Positions 54,160-63,668 are shown, counted from the first letter of the stretch. The stretch: 64,000 nt of DNA from JAJPJE01 sp963724985 (GCA_963724985.1 CAVRWV010000009.1:186001-250000); one strand, 5' to 3'. Notes: generated from the sequence alone by a model not told the origin. Numbers and translations: made by a program.

Positions 54160-56292
54160 CTACGGCTTTTGTGTCGGGTTTGCGCCGTTCTCACGCGCCA
54201 GTTTCACGCGCGCGGCATCCAGTTTCTTCTGGACCTTGGCGACATCGTTGCTATCGACTTCGGCCGAGACTGTCTTCGACCACTCATGCAATGCGCGCTC
54301 CCATTGCGCTGCGGCCAGCTTCAGGCGATCTGTCTTCTGGTATACATCGCCGAGGTGATCGAGCACGGTCGGATCGTTGTGCGAGCTGCTCACGGCTTTC
54401 TGCAGATAATCTTCGGCCATGTCGTAGTTGCCCATCTTGAAATACGCCCATCCGAGTGAGTCGAGATATGCGCCGTTTTGCGGTTCGAGCTGGACAGCGC
54501 GCTTGATGTATCCCAGGGCCTCGTCGAGGCGCAGGCCGCGATCCGCAAGCGTATATCCGAGATAATTCAGCGCGGCTGCGTTACTCGGATTGGAATTGAT
54601 CAGCTGCTTGAAGAGCTGTTCCGACTGGTCGTACTTCTTTTCGCGCTCGTAGATGGAGGCCAGCGTGAACTGGGCGTCGTCCTTATCTTCGGACTTGGTG
54701 GAAAGCTGAACCGCGTGATTGGCAGCGTCTTCCGCCTCAGGATAGCGCTTCAGCCGCGCGTTCATATTCGCCAGCGTGATGTAGGTGTCGCGATCCTCAG
54801 GCGTGCCTTTCAGCATTGCCTTCACCTGGGCGATAGCAGCATCGGGCTGGCCGGAGTCGGCGGTTAATCCGGCAAGAACGTACTTCAGATTGCGGTCATT
54901 GGGATACTTATTGACCGCCTCCTGCGCTGTCGCCGTCGCGGACTTCCAATCCTTCGAATTCTGATAGGTGTCGATGATCTGCTGATACGCGCGTACAGAT
55001 GTTTCCTGATCGCCGAGATCGATTTCCTTATGGAAGGTGTCGACGGCAAGTTGCGTCTTGTTCTGGTCGCGATAAACGCTGCCGAGGCGCTCCAGGAAGA
55101 TGGAACGATTGTTCCGTTCACTGGAACTGTAGCTGCCGTCGGGTTTCTCGCTCTTCTTCAGCAATTGCGTCAGCAACTGCGCAGCCTGATCGTAGTTCCC
55201 TTCAGCCTGGTAGATCACCGCTTCGTTGAATGGAACTTCCACCGAATCCTGGAGCTCGGCGCCGGCTTTCTTCAAGGCATCGAGCGCGAGGTCGTAGCGT
55301 CCAGTCCGGCGATAAACTTCCGCAATGCGCATGTAACTCTGCGCGTCGTGCGGGTCGCTATCCACGATCTGCTTAAAAGTGTCCAGAGCCGCGTCTGTCT
55401 GATTGTCGTTCAGCAGGCTCTGCGCCAGCCCGCGCATCGCTTCCAGATTGTCTTTGTCTTCGTTGACGGCGGCGCGATAAGCAACGATCGCGCTCTTGTA
55501 GTCCTTCTGCTGCTCGTAGGTATAGCCCAGCGCGGAATAGATCTTCGAGCTACGATCGACTTCGGGAACCGCATTCAGAACCTGCGCCGCGCGCTTTGAG
55601 TCGCCTTCCTCGTTATAGAGATAGGCGAGCATGGTGACGGCTTCTTCCGAATTCGGCTGCAGCGCAACCGCGGTCTTGAATTCGTTCTCCGCCTTCAACA
55701 TATCGTTGTTCAGGCGATAGAGCCGCCCGAGCAGCATGTGGTTCTCAATGTTGTTGGGCTCGATGCGCACGATTTGCTCGTACTGCTCGATGGCGCGCTT
55801 CAGAATTTCCTGCGATTGCGGAGTGCTCTGCTGGTCGCCAAGCCCGCGCAGGTAAATACGTCCGAGAAGCTTGCGGGCATCCAGATTGTTAGGGTCGCGC
55901 TTAATGATGTCCTGCGCTTCTTCCACCGCATCGCTGATGCGTCCCGTTTTGGCGTAGAGCTCAGCCAGGCCGGAGTTCAGGTACTCTGAACCGGGATCGT
56001 TCTGGATGGCCAGGCGATATTCTTCGATCGCCTTGTTCGCGAACTCGCTGCTCTGGTAGATCGAGACCAGCTCCTCATACATATGCGCGAGGGAGTAGTG
56101 GTAGTACGCCTGGGCGCGATCGGGAGTCTTCTTGGGCTCGGCCGATGTGCTGGTGCCGGGAGCGTTTGTGCCAACGGCTGAGGGCGCACTCTGTGCATCC
56201 GGGGTGGTGTTCGGGGCATTAGCGTCGTTCTGTGCAAAAACTGGAACAGTGACGGCAAACGCCAGCAAAAGGGCTGGTTTACGAATGTCCAT
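54160..56292 (-). CDS. Secreted tetratricopeptide-repeat protein
   Basis: 710 aa. Signal peptide MDIRKPALLLAFAVTVPVFA and an Ala/Pro/Thr-rich linker, then many TPR units through the rest, e.g. SEYLNSGLAELYAKTGRISD, LDARKLLGRIYLRGLGDQ, PNNIENHMLLGRLYRLNNDM, SNAAALNYLGYTLADRGLRL and PTVLDHLGDVYQKTDRLKLA. TPR solenoids bind proteins, so a periplasmic scaffold or assembly role is likely. The C-terminal part reads like the tail of acidobacterial TPR lipoproteins, but no lipobox is present. The start is ATG 56292. Confidence 0.88.
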   Translation of the reverse strand: MDIRKPALLLAFAVTVPVFAQNDANAPNTTPDAQSAPSAVGTNAPGTSTSAEPKKTPDRAQAYYHYSLAHMYEELVSIYQSSEFANKAIEEYRLAIQNDPGSEYLNSGLAELYAKTGRISDAVEEAQDIIKRDPNNLDARKLLGRIYLRGLGDQQSTPQSQEILKRAIEQYEQIVRIEPNNIENHMLLGRLYRLNNDMLKAENEFKTAVALQPNSEEAVTMLAYLYNEEGDSKRAAQVLNAVPEVDRSSKIYSALGYTYEQQKDYKSAIVAYRAAVNEDKDNLEAMRGLAQSLLNDNQTDAALDTFKQIVDSDPHDAQSYMRIAEVYRRTGRYDLALDALKKAGAELQDSVEVPFNEAVIYQAEGNYDQAAQLLTQLLKKSEKPDGSYSSSERNNRSIFLERLGSVYRDQNKTQLAVDTFHKEIDLGDQETSVRAYQQIIDTYQNSKDWKSATATAQEAVNKYPNDRNLKYVLAGLTADSGQPDAAIAQVKAMLKGTPEDRDTYITLANMNARLKRYPEAEDAANHAVQLSTKSEDKDDAQFTLASIYEREKKYDQSEQLFKQLINSNPSNAAALNYLGYTLADRGLRLDEALGYIKRAVQLEPQNGAYLDSLGWAYFKMGNYDMAEDYLQKAVSSSHNDPTVLDHLGDVYQKTDRLKLAAAQWERALHEWSKTVSAEVDSNDVAKVQKKLDAARVKLARENGANPTQKP

Positions 56293-56529
56293 GAGTGCCT
56301 TGTGGCAGTGGCCACGCCAACGGATGTTGGATGCCCAACAGCGCAGGTGCGTCTCACCCTATTTTACAGGGGATTGCGGCGCACGACACCAAGTTACGAG
56401 AGCCGCTGCGCAATCGGTGGTTATAACCCGACAGCGCAGGAAAAGTCGTTCCTGGTCAGAGACTTAGTCCCCCCGCTGGCACCTCGCAACCGCCTATTCG
56501 AGGGCGAGCATGACGGGTCAACCCGCACC

Positions 56530-58077
56530 CTAATGCCGGAAGTGCCGTACACCGGTAAACACCATCGCCAATCCCAGGCGGTTGGCTGTGTCGATGACAT
56601 CCTGATCGCGGACTGATCCGCCGGGCTGGATCACGGCGGTAGCTCCCACGCGCGCGATCTCCTCGACGCCGTCCGGGAACGGGAAGAATGCGTCGGAGGC
56701 GGCCACGGTGCCTTTGAGCGGCAGAATGGCCTTCATCGCGCCGATTTTGGCCGAATCGACGCGGCTCATCTGGCCGGCGCCCACGCCAACGGTTTGGCCG
56801 TCGCGCGCGTAGACGATGGCGTTCGACTTCACGTGCTTGCAGACGATCCAGGCGAACTTCAGCGCGCGCATTTCTTCCGGCGTGGGCTGGCGCTGGCTGA
56901 CGACCTTGAGCTCGCTGTCTTTGAGCGCATAAACGTCGGGATCCTGGACGAGCACGCCGCCCGAAACGTTCTTGATCACCGGACCCGGAGGCGCCGGAGT
57001 GACTTCGACCAGGCGCAGGTTCTTCTTCTTGGAAAATGCCTCGCGGGCGGCCTCATCGAATCCGGGTGCGGCGATCGCCTCGAGGAAGAGCTTGGCCATC
57101 TCGGCCGCCGCCTCGCCGTCGATAGGACGATTGACTCCAATCACGCCGCCGAAGGCCGAGACAGGATCGGTTTCGAGCGCCTTGCGGTATGCATCTGCCA
57201 GCTTGTCGGCGGTCGAACAGCCAGCGGGATTGGTGTGCTTGATGATCGCCACGGCAGGCTTGTCGAACTCTTGCGCAAGATCCCAGCAGGCTTGCAGGTC
57301 GACGAGATTGTTGTACGAGAGCTCTTTACCCTGCAGCTGTCGGCCGTGTGCGATGCCGGCGTTGGAGTTGTCGGCGTAGAGCGCGGCCTTCTGGTGCGGA
57401 TTCTCTCCGTAGCGCAGGTCCATCACTTTCTTGTAGCTGAGGCGCAGTACTGCGGGGAAACCTGCTTGCGGCGCGGCTCCGTCGGGCGAAATCTGCCCCA
57501 GCGTAGAAGCGATGGCGGAATCGTAAGCAGCGGTGGTGGCAAATGCCTTCTGCGCCAGCTTCCACTTGGTTTCGCGCGAGAGCTCGCCCGCATTCGTTTT
57601 CAATTCTTCGGCGATGGCGGCGTAGTCAGAGGGCGAAGTGACCACGGCGACGTCTTCAAAATTCTTTGCGGCGGAACGAATCATCGAAGGGCCGCCGATG
57701 TCGATGTTCTCGATGATTTCTTCGAAAGCAACGCCCGGCTTGGCTGCGGTCTTCTCGAAGGCGTAGAGGTTCACCACGACCATGTCGATAGGCGGAATGC
57801 CGTGCTCGGCAACGGTGGCGCGATGCTCCGCAAGGGCGCGCCGGTGGAGAATGCCTCCGTGCACCTTGGGATGAAGTGTCTTCACGCGCCCGTCAAGCAT
57901 CTCCGGAAAGCCGGTGAGTTCCGAGATGTCTTTCACCGGGATGCCGGACTCACGCAGCAGCTTCGCGGTACCGCCGGTCGAGACCAGGTCCACGCCCATC
58001 TTCTGCAGTTCGCGGGCAAACTCCACCAACCCGGTTTTATCGGTGACGCTCAGGATTGCGCGTTGCACTTTCGACAT
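56530..58077 (-). CDS. purH: Bifunctional AICAR formyltransferase / IMP cyclohydrolase
   Basis: It catalyses the last two steps of IMP synthesis. The N-terminal MGS-like IMP cyclohydrolase domain (RAILSVTDKTGLVEFARELQ, VSTGGTAKLLRESGIPV, LDGRVKTLHPKVHGGILHRR) is followed by the AICAR transformylase domain (LRYGENPHQKAALY, KHTNPAGCSTA, SNAIVYARDGQTVGVGAGQM, DAFFPFPDGVEEIA). 515 aa is typical. It stands apart from purL-purF by 9 kb. A heptamer array lies just upstream of ATG 58077. Confidence 0.97.
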   Translation of the reverse strand: MSKVQRAILSVTDKTGLVEFARELQKMGVDLVSTGGTAKLLRESGIPVKDISELTGFPEMLDGRVKTLHPKVHGGILHRRALAEHRATVAEHGIPPIDMVVVNLYAFEKTAAKPGVAFEEIIENIDIGGPSMIRSAAKNFEDVAVVTSPSDYAAIAEELKTNAGELSRETKWKLAQKAFATTAAYDSAIASTLGQISPDGAAPQAGFPAVLRLSYKKVMDLRYGENPHQKAALYADNSNAGIAHGRQLQGKELSYNNLVDLQACWDLAQEFDKPAVAIIKHTNPAGCSTADKLADAYRKALETDPVSAFGGVIGVNRPIDGEAAAEMAKLFLEAIAAPGFDEAAREAFSKKKNLRLVEVTPAPPGPVIKNVSGGVLVQDPDVYALKDSELKVVSQRQPTPEEMRALKFAWIVCKHVKSNAIVYARDGQTVGVGAGQMSRVDSAKIGAMKAILPLKGTVAASDAFFPFPDGVEEIARVGATAVIQPGGSVRDQDVIDTANRLGLAMVFTGVRHFRH

Positions 58078-58093
58078 CTCTAACCCCAGTAGT

Positions 58094-58263
58094 AGTAGTC
58101 AGTAGTCAGCAGTCAGTGGTCAGAAAAGTCCGGCTTGCCAGATCCGTGATCTGAGCACCGACAACCTTCCAATATATCAAGGGCGAAGCTTCGAACCACT
58201 TCTCCGCCGCTGCTCGTGGCAATCGAGGGCCGAACGCTATTCGCTGAGTGCTGACTGCTGATT
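58094..58263. repeat. AGTAGTC heptamer inverted array
   Basis: AGTAGTC-AGTAGTC-AGCAGTC-AGTGGTC (58094-58121) opposed, about 120 bp later, by GCTGAGT-GCTGACT-GCTGATT (58243-58263). The right arm lies inside the last codons of the glycolipid-binding-like gene and encodes QQSALSE. Confidence 0.75.
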
Positions 58264-58821
58264 TTGTGCCACTCGCGTCCAAACGCCGGGATAGTCGAAG
58301 ACGACGGAACAGGCGTCGACGCGAATCTCGGCGGTGAAGCCGGTTGCACTCTCGTACCAATAGCGGGTGTCGTCGAGCCGCTTGTAAGTTTGCTGCAGGG
58401 TTGCGATCTCCAGGCTGGGGAAGCGCACCCACGCCGCCGTGACCGCCTGCGATTGACCGCGCTGCAGCTGCAAACGCCGAAGAGGCAGAGTGTTGGTGGA
58501 GGGGCTGGCACTCAGATCGATGTCGATGCAGCCGTGAAGTTCGGGCGCCGGCTTGCCGTTCACTGTCCAATCGGTCCCGGAGACTTCGATCTTCAGCTCA
58601 CGCTGTTCGCCGGCATTCACCTGCAGGATTTGCGCATGGCGCGTGTGCCACTGTTCGTCGCAAGCGATCTCGTACGAGACAAACAACGGCTGGGCTGGCT
58701 CGAGCACCGAAACGATTTTGCCGCGGAGAATGTGGCAGTCGCCCTGGCGCCGTAACTCAAAATATTCCGTTCCGCCGGTGAGCAGATTGCGCCAGACAAT
58801 CGCGCGCTCGAGAGTCTCCAT
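58237..58821 (-). CDS. Putative glycolipid-binding family protein (DUF1089-like)
   Basis: 194 aa, no signal peptide. The segment VSYEIACDEQWHTRHAQILQ, then DWTVNGKPAPELHGCIDIDL and the C-terminal YWYESATGFTAEIRVDACSV, fits the putative glycolipid-binding family PF06475. The binding role rests on the family name and is weakly established. Its last residues come from a heptamer repeat arm. The start is ATG 58821. Confidence 0.82.
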   Translation of the reverse strand: METLERAIVWRNLLTGGTEYFELRRQGDCHILRGKIVSVLEPAQPLFVSYEIACDEQWHTRHAQILQVNAGEQRELKIEVSGTDWTVNGKPAPELHGCIDIDLSASPSTNTLPLRRLQLQRGQSQAVTAAWVRFPSLEIATLQQTYKRLDDTRYWYESATGFTAEIRVDACSVVFDYPGVWTRVAQNQQSALSE

Positions 58822-58876
58822 GGGATCAGCTTAATGTAATGTGCGGGATGGGATGTGAGCGGGATTACACAAGGGT

Positions 58877-59041
58877 CAGTGGCTAGTGGTTAGTGGTTAG
58901 GGGTGCTAGTAGCTGGTAGCAGGTGGTCAAGTAGCTCTGCGGTCAACGTAGTTCACGGATGATTCTGAGACACAATGGTCAAGGGCTGAATGCTGAGTGC
59001 TGAGTGCTGAGTGCATTGCTAACCACTAACCACTAGCCACT
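58877..59041. repeat. Heptamer inverted repeat with 23-bp perfect arms
   Basis: CAGTGGC-TAGTGGT-TAGTGGT-TAG (58877-58900) includes a 23-bp stretch (58878-58900) perfectly complementary to 59019-59041. The 118-bp interior holds another array, TGCTGAG x3 (58991-59011). It is the longest perfect stem among the elements and lies between two leftward genes. Confidence 0.88.
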
Positions 59042-59052
59042 AATCAATCTTT

Positions 59053-59658
59053 CTACTTCTTCGGTTTCGCCATCAGCTTTACGCGGCCGTTCTGTAGCTC
59101 TACCTGGTACTCCACGGCGTCGCAGGAATACTGTTTGCGGATCTGCTGGGTCTTCTTCATCACGAATTCGCGAAAGGCTTCGTAGTTGGTCGAGTCCCCA
59201 CCCTCCGCGGCCTGCTTTTTGGCAGTGGTCAGCGCGGAGAACAGTGACTTGAGGTGCTCCTGCTCCTTGGTGGGATCGGAAACGGCGATCTTGAACGGGT
59301 GATCGGGAGTGGCGACTTTGTGCTTGAGTTCTTTGGCCGCCTGGTGCTCCTCGGCGGTGCGCAGCCCCTGGATGGCAAGCAGGGCGTCCTGGGACCGGCG
59401 GTAGCCTTCTTCCTTGATTTTGGACTTCTGGCGCCACAGGTCGCTGAAGATCGCATATTTCTGCTGAATGGAGTTGTAGCGGAAGCGCTGCGAAACGCTG
59501 AGCCGCTGCGAGTCACTGAGCTTTCTCAATAAGGATTGAACACGCCATTCCAGGTCGGCGGGCGCTCGTTTCGATCCGCCACCGAAGTAGATGTCGTACT
59601 CAATCTTCAGGCGGCGCATAGCGTCGTCGAGCTGGTTCAGTTCGTCATCAACCGTCAA
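59053..59658 (-). CDS. MXAN_5187 C-terminal-like protein
   Basis: 201 aa, no membrane segment. It opens DDELNQLDDAMRRLKIEYDI with YFGGGSKRAP, continues with a charged helical middle (LSDSQRLSVSQRFRYNSIQQ) and ends CDAVEYQVELQNGRVKLMAK. This pattern matches the MXAN_5187_C family known mainly from myxobacteria and acidobacteria; its function is unknown. It starts with TTG 59658. A large stem-loop element lies just downstream. Confidence 0.75.
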   Translation of the reverse strand: MTVDDELNQLDDAMRRLKIEYDIYFGGGSKRAPADLEWRVQSLLRKLSDSQRLSVSQRFRYNSIQQKYAIFSDLWRQKSKIKEEGYRRSQDALLAIQGLRTAEEHQAAKELKHKVATPDHPFKIAVSDPTKEQEHLKSLFSALTTAKKQAAEGGDSTNYEAFREFVMKKTQQIRKQYSCDAVEYQVELQNGRVKLMAKPKK

Positions 59659-59800
59659 AGCGCACTCCGGGATTGGCCTCGTGGGAGGCGACAGCCGGGA
59701 CTATAGCACGGGTTACTACGTATCACTGCAAACCCCGTAGCACTTTAGTCACATCTCACAACTAGTGCTCCCGGCCATCCCGTGAACGGGAGATTTTCCC

Positions 59801-60451
59801 ATGTCAGAAAATATCCAAATCGTTGTCGCCGACGATCACGCGGTGTTGCGGGAGTCCCTTGCCGCACTGCTAGCCACTCAACCGGGATTCGAGGTGTCGG
59901 GCAAAGCGGGAAACGGCACCGAAGCCCTCAGACTCGTGCAGGAGAAGCATCCTCACGTTCTGCTGCTTGATTTGTTTATGCCGGAGGAGAGCGGATTCGA
60001 CGTGCTCCGCGTGCTGGATCGCGAGGGCAGCCGCGTAGCCGCGGTGGTGCTTACCGGATCCGACAGCCATTCCGACTATCTTCAGGTGGTTCGACTGGGC
60101 GCTCGTGGACTGGTGCTGAAGGGCGATGATCTCGAACATCTGTTCTCAGCCATTCGGGCCGTGGCTGGGGGCGAGCTTTGGTTCCCTCCTGAGATCGCAC
60201 AGCAGGTGCTGACTGCCATGGCCGGTGAGACCACGCAACAGCCGACGTCGATCCAACGACTCTCCGAGCGCGAACGTCAGATTGCGAGCCTGGTGGCGTC
60301 AGGATTACGAAACCGCGATATCGCCGAACAACTGAAGATCAGCGAGAACACGGTGAAGCGTCATCTGCAGAGCATCTTCGATAAAACCGGGGCGCGCGAC
60401 CGACTGGAACTGGCAGTGATGGCATTAGGCGAGATGGATAAGGCGGCGTAG
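59801..60451 (+). CDS. NarL/FixJ-family response regulator
   Basis: 216 aa. The receiver has Asp11-Asp12, phospho-acceptor Asp57 in LLLDLFMPEESG and Lys in LVLKGDDLE. The LuxR HTH (about 150-205) reads LSERERQIASLVASGLRNRD then ISENTVKRHLQSIF. No kinase gene is adjacent, so it is an orphan regulator in this window. It is divergent from the MXAN_5187_C gene across about 140 bp. The start is ATG 59801. Confidence 0.94.
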   Translation: MSENIQIVVADDHAVLRESLAALLATQPGFEVSGKAGNGTEALRLVQEKHPHVLLLDLFMPEESGFDVLRVLDREGSRVAAVVLTGSDSHSDYLQVVRLGARGLVLKGDDLEHLFSAIRAVAGGELWFPPEIAQQVLTAMAGETTQQPTSIQRLSERERQIASLVASGLRNRDIAEQLKISENTVKRHLQSIFDKTGARDRLELAVMALGEMDKAA

Positions 60452-60513
60452 CGAGCGGGGCGCGCTTGTTGTCTGAAGCTGATGTTGTGAGTCGTGTGAG
60501 GTCGAGGCGAAGA

Positions 60514-61102
60514 TTACTTTTCGCGTTCGCTAATATTTCCAAGCGTCCAGGGACGAGCTCCCTCCAAACCTAGTTCCAGTTTCTTTTGCTTATCATATTG
60601 CAGCTCTGCGGCTTCGATGAGCTGTCCAGTGCTTTTCTTCTTGGTCGGGCTGATGTCCAGAATCGCTCCAGAGAATGTGTTCTGCACATTCTGCGTGTTG
60701 AAAGAATTCGCCATATTCATGGGAGTGTTGGTGATCAGCCTGATCTTCGTTGAGCCATCCGGCATTGCGATTTTGCGGGCGTACACGATCGTATATCCGA
60801 TGTTATTTCCAGATCCGGCGACGCTGATGTGTCCACGGCTCGGATACTTCAACAACTTCGCGGTGAGGGCCTTGTTGCCGCCACTCTCAAATGCGTTGAT
60901 GAGTTCCTGAGTCTGATCGGTCGGGGAGAAGCTGTCGATGATGATGGTGACGTTGTACATCTGCCCCCTTGTTTCTTCCTGGGTCGAAGTGGCGGTGGCG
61001 GTGTACTCGACGGGCTTGGAATCCTGCGCATACATCACTGAGCAGGCCGACATTACCAACAAACACAACGCGATGACTCCGCGATGATGACTGGCTTAAC
61101 AT
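60514..61102 (-). CDS. Exported protein of unknown function, N-terminal frameshift likely
   Basis: The main frame runs from TTG 61068 to 60514 (184 aa): a hydrophobic start with MSACSVMYAQ (signal peptide), then YTATATSTQEETRGQMYNVT, NNIGYTIVYARKIAMPDGST and a C-terminal GARPWTLGNISER. No family recognised. A good AAAGGAG site sits six bases upstream of ATG 61102, in another frame (MLSQSSSRSHR). Skipping one base near 61075 joins the two into a normal signal peptide, so 61102 is the probable start. Confidence 0.6.
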
Positions 61103-61318
61103 AGTCATCTCCTTTGCACTTTTAGGCGTCCTCGAGCTGGCGAATTGGCGTTATGAAGCTGACCAAAATCGATGAAGAGGATGCGTGGCTTCCAAAACGA
61201 GCGTATTGCGGCTGACGGATCGCAACCACTAGCAAAATTACTAGAGCGGCGCTTGAATAAGGAGTGCTGCGAATTGCATTCAGGCTGCGGGCAGAGCAAC
61301 TCGGACAATGTGGCCCGC

Positions 61319-61699
61319 CTAGTTTGGATAGTTGAAAAAAAGCTGATTGCCGTCGAGATCATCGACCACCAGGAGCCGGTAGCCCCACGAACCCTCCATG
61401 ACCGGAACGCCCTTGGCCTCGAGTTCGGCGCGCAGTGCGTCCACCGCGGCGCTTGCGGCCTCCGGTGTCACCGGCTCGACGTTCAGAGAAATGAAAATCA
61501 GCCCCTTGCCGATCTTCTCTGGCCACGTTTTAGCCAGGATAAGCGCGCAGCCCTGTCGATCCACCTGTGCGACATACGCTCTGCCGTCCTCGCCTTCGTA
61601 CCGCCAGGGACACGTGAAGCCGAGCCTCTCAACGTAAAAGCGGAGCGAGGCCTCAACGTCGGTCACGTGCAGGACGGGGCGCGCGAACCAGTCTGTCAT
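61319..61699 (-). CDS. VOC-family (glyoxalase/bleomycin-resistance-like) protein
   Basis: 126 aa with two beta-alpha-beta-beta-beta units. Typical stretches: PVLHVTDVEASLRFYVERLG, FISLNVEPVTPEAASAAVDA and YRLLVVDDLDGNQLFFNYPN, the last carrying the position of a metal-ligand Glu (here Gln-Leu-Phe in place of the common L-E-F/L). It may bind a drug or a small metabolite; catalytic activity is uncertain. The start is ATG 61699. Confidence 0.88.
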   Translation of the reverse strand: MTDWFARPVLHVTDVEASLRFYVERLGFTCPWRYEGEDGRAYVAQVDRQGCALILAKTWPEKIGKGLIFISLNVEPVTPEAASAAVDALRAELEAKGVPVMEGSWGYRLLVVDDLDGNQLFFNYPN

Positions 61700-61865
61700 A
61701 AACGATATCCCCTCGAAGTTCGAAAGCTTCCCGTTTGAGCAGCGATGGCCGAGACTACAACGGAAGGACCTTGAAGATTATCACTCACAATCCCAAGCCG
61801 GTTCGTAGGCCGAGGCGCGGGTACGCGCCATTCGGGCTTCTAGCTCTTGATTTGTAGAGAGAGGC

Positions 61866-62243
61866 TTATTTCCCGGTGCTGGCGGCCATCTTCTTCACCA
61901 TCTGCAGAACGAGCTTGCGATCGCTCTCATTCAGGCCGGAAGAATAGCGGCGCACTTGATTCAGGAAGCGCACCTGATCGTCGCTGAGTTGCGGCAGACT
62001 GCGGTTGCCGTTTCCATCCGATTCGTGATCGGAAAAGAAGCTGGCGAGAGGCACGTCCATCGCGTTGGCGATCTTCGCCAAAGTGTCGAGCGAGGGAATG
62101 GTGTGGCCGTTTTCCACGCGCGAGAGATAGCAGCGCAGCAGCCCCGTACGCTTTTCAATGTCGCCTTGCGATAAAGCTTTTTGCAAACGGAAGTTTCGGA
62201 TCGTCTCGCCTATATTCATCGTGGTGGGTGCGCTGGCATTCAT
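61866..62243 (-). CDS. XRE-family helix-turn-helix regulator
   Basis: About 125 aa. The HTH (residues ~10-65) reads MNIGETIRNFRLQKALSQGD then RCYLSRVENGHTIPSLDTLA. The C-terminal half (LPQLSDDQVRFLNQVRRYSS) is helical and ends VLQMVKKMAASTGK. Possible starts are ATG 62243 or ATG 62219. Repeated AGTAACCAG sequences flank a promoter-like region upstream, which suggests self-repression. Confidence 0.85.
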   Translation of the reverse strand: MNASAPTTMNIGETIRNFRLQKALSQGDIEKRTGLLRCYLSRVENGHTIPSLDTLAKIANAMDVPLASFFSDHESDGNGNRSLPQLSDDQVRFLNQVRRYSSGLNESDRKLVLQMVKKMAASTGK

Positions 62244-62258
62244 TTTAGGGGGTGCTGA

Positions 62259-62326
62259 ATAGTAACCAGAGTACAACCGTGTTGCAAGCCTATTTTTTTA
62301 CTCACAAAACGAAAGTAAGTAACCAG
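62259..62326 (-). promoter_or_regulatory. Possible autoregulated promoter of XRE gene
   Basis: On the minus strand, TTGCAA (62282-62287) and TACTAT (62259-62264) are 17 bp apart. AGTAACCAG occurs at 62261-62269, overlapping the -10, and again at 62318-62326, upstream of the -35. Two copies at these positions suit a repressor binding to its own promoter; weak consensus, so tentative. Confidence 0.35.
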
Positions 62327-62368
62327 TGAAATCGAATCTCGCAATGGGACAGGATTACGAAAAGCGCG

Positions 62369-63124
62369 TCAACTCGCGCCTTTTTTCAACTTTTGCGAGA
62401 GGAAATTTACCGTGTCGGTCCATGCTTTGGCCGCATCTTCAGCGCGATAACCGCTCTTATTGTTCGGATTTTCGAAGGCGTGGCCTGCATCAGGGAAGAT
62501 TACCACTTCGACACTCTTGTTCAGGCCTTTCATCTGCTGTTCAAACTTGTGTACCGCGTCAGGAGGAATGCCCTTATCCTGTCCGCCAAAAATTCCCAGA
62601 ATGGGTGCGTTAATTTGCTTCAGTGTCGCGTCCTCGGTTGCGAGGTGCCCGTAATTGATTACGGTAGCCGCGAGTTTCGGATCGTGAATCGCCAGATCGA
62701 GCGAATAGCCTCCGCCCATGCACCATCCAATCGATCCAACACGCGCGGGATCCACCTGCTTCAGCGAGCGCAAATAGGAAGAGGCGGCAAGCAGGTCCCG
62801 GGTCGCGCGATCGTCGGGAACTCCACGCATGAGTTCATGCGCCTGTTCAGGTGTGGTGGCGACATTGCCGCGATAGAGGTCAATCGCCAGCACGACGTAT
62901 CCCTGATCGGCGAGCTTCGACGCCTGTTCCTTGACCCAGTCGTTGAGTCCATACCATTCGTGGATCGCCACCAGCGCAGGAAATGGACCTTTTCCTTCGG
63001 GCACGTAGAGAACGCCTTTTACGGTTTCGTCGCCGCTCTTATAGGTGACCTCTTTGGCGGTGGCGGAAAATGCGGTGGAAACGAGCAGAAGGACGATCGC
63101 GAGGACGACAAGCTGCTTCATCAT
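62369..63124 (-). CDS. Exported dienelactone hydrolase family protein
   Basis: 251 aa. Signal peptide LVVLAIVLLLVSTAFSA. Alpha/beta-hydrolase core with ALVAIHEWYGLNDWVKEQAS, the nucleophile motif SIGWCMGGGYS (Cys), Asp in IFGGQDKGIP and His in FPDAGHAFENP, giving the Cys-Asp-His triad of dienelactone hydrolases. It probably hydrolyses an ester or lactone outside the cytoplasm. The start is ATG 63124 or the adjacent ATG 63121. Confidence 0.93.
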   Translation of the reverse strand: MMKQLVVLAIVLLLVSTAFSATAKEVTYKSGDETVKGVLYVPEGKGPFPALVAIHEWYGLNDWVKEQASKLADQGYVVLAIDLYRGNVATTPEQAHELMRGVPDDRATRDLLAASSYLRSLKQVDPARVGSIGWCMGGGYSLDLAIHDPKLAATVINYGHLATEDATLKQINAPILGIFGGQDKGIPPDAVHKFEQQMKGLNKSVEVVIFPDAGHAFENPNNKSGYRAEDAAKAWTDTVNFLSQKLKKGAS

Positions 63125-63179
63125 TCACCCCTGATGATGATGTTGGTTGAAGACTGGATGCTTGCGACGGAGTAAGAAG

Positions 63180-63668
63180 CTATATGCTGATGCGGGCCTG
63201 CTGCAAGTCCAATTCCATGAAAATGGCGCCCGGCACCGGATTTTGCGTGTAAGGCTCGATTTCGTGGAATCCGAACCAGCGATAAAGAGCTACTGCTTCC
63301 CGCATTTCGCGCTCGATGGAATCCAGCCGCAGGCGCCGGTATCCGATGCGGCGTGCTTCCTGGATTGCGACCTCGGCCAGCACCTGTCCAACGCCTTTGC
63401 GGCGATGTTCCGGCCGAACGTAGAGGCGTTTCATCTCGCAGGTCAGATCTTCAAGTGGCCGCAGCGCGACGCAACCGGCATAGCTTCCATCCTGGTCGGC
63501 GAGATACAGGCGTCCGAGCGGTGGGACATACTTGCCGGGCAGCGTGGAAACTTCGTCGTCGAAATTCTGAAAACTGAGATCGAAGTCGAGCGACTGGGCG
63601 TACTCGAGAAAAAGTTCTCGCGCGGCGGCGATGTGTTGCGGAAGATCGGCCTGAAAGATTCTCAGCAT
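63180..63668 (-). CDS. GNAT-family N-acetyltransferase
   Basis: 162 aa from ATG 63668. The acetyl-CoA loop is in MKRLYVRPEHRRKGVGQVLA (R-x-x-G-x-G/A pattern), followed by AIQEARRIGYRRLRLDSIER and the C-terminal LYRWFGFHEIEPY. The N-terminal ARELFLEYAQSLDFDLSFQN is typical of a common small GNAT branch. The acceptor is unknown. A longer reading from 63725 overlaps the next gene and is less likely. Confidence 0.92.
   Translation of the reverse strand: MLRIFQADLPQHIAAARELFLEYAQSLDFDLSFQNFDDEVSTLPGKYVPPLGRLYLADQDGSYAGCVALRPLEDLTCEMKRLYVRPEHRRKGVGQVLAEVAIQEARRIGYRRLRLDSIEREMREAVALYRWFGFHEIEPYTQNPVPGAIFMELDLQQARISI

Noticed and set aside
56794..58083. 429-residue plus-strand frame across purH
   Set aside because: Antisense shadow of purH with Gly/Val/His-rich composition.
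61105..61362. 85-residue minus-strand frame upstream of the exported protein
   Set aside because: No start site, no family and poor composition; overlaps the VOC gene end.
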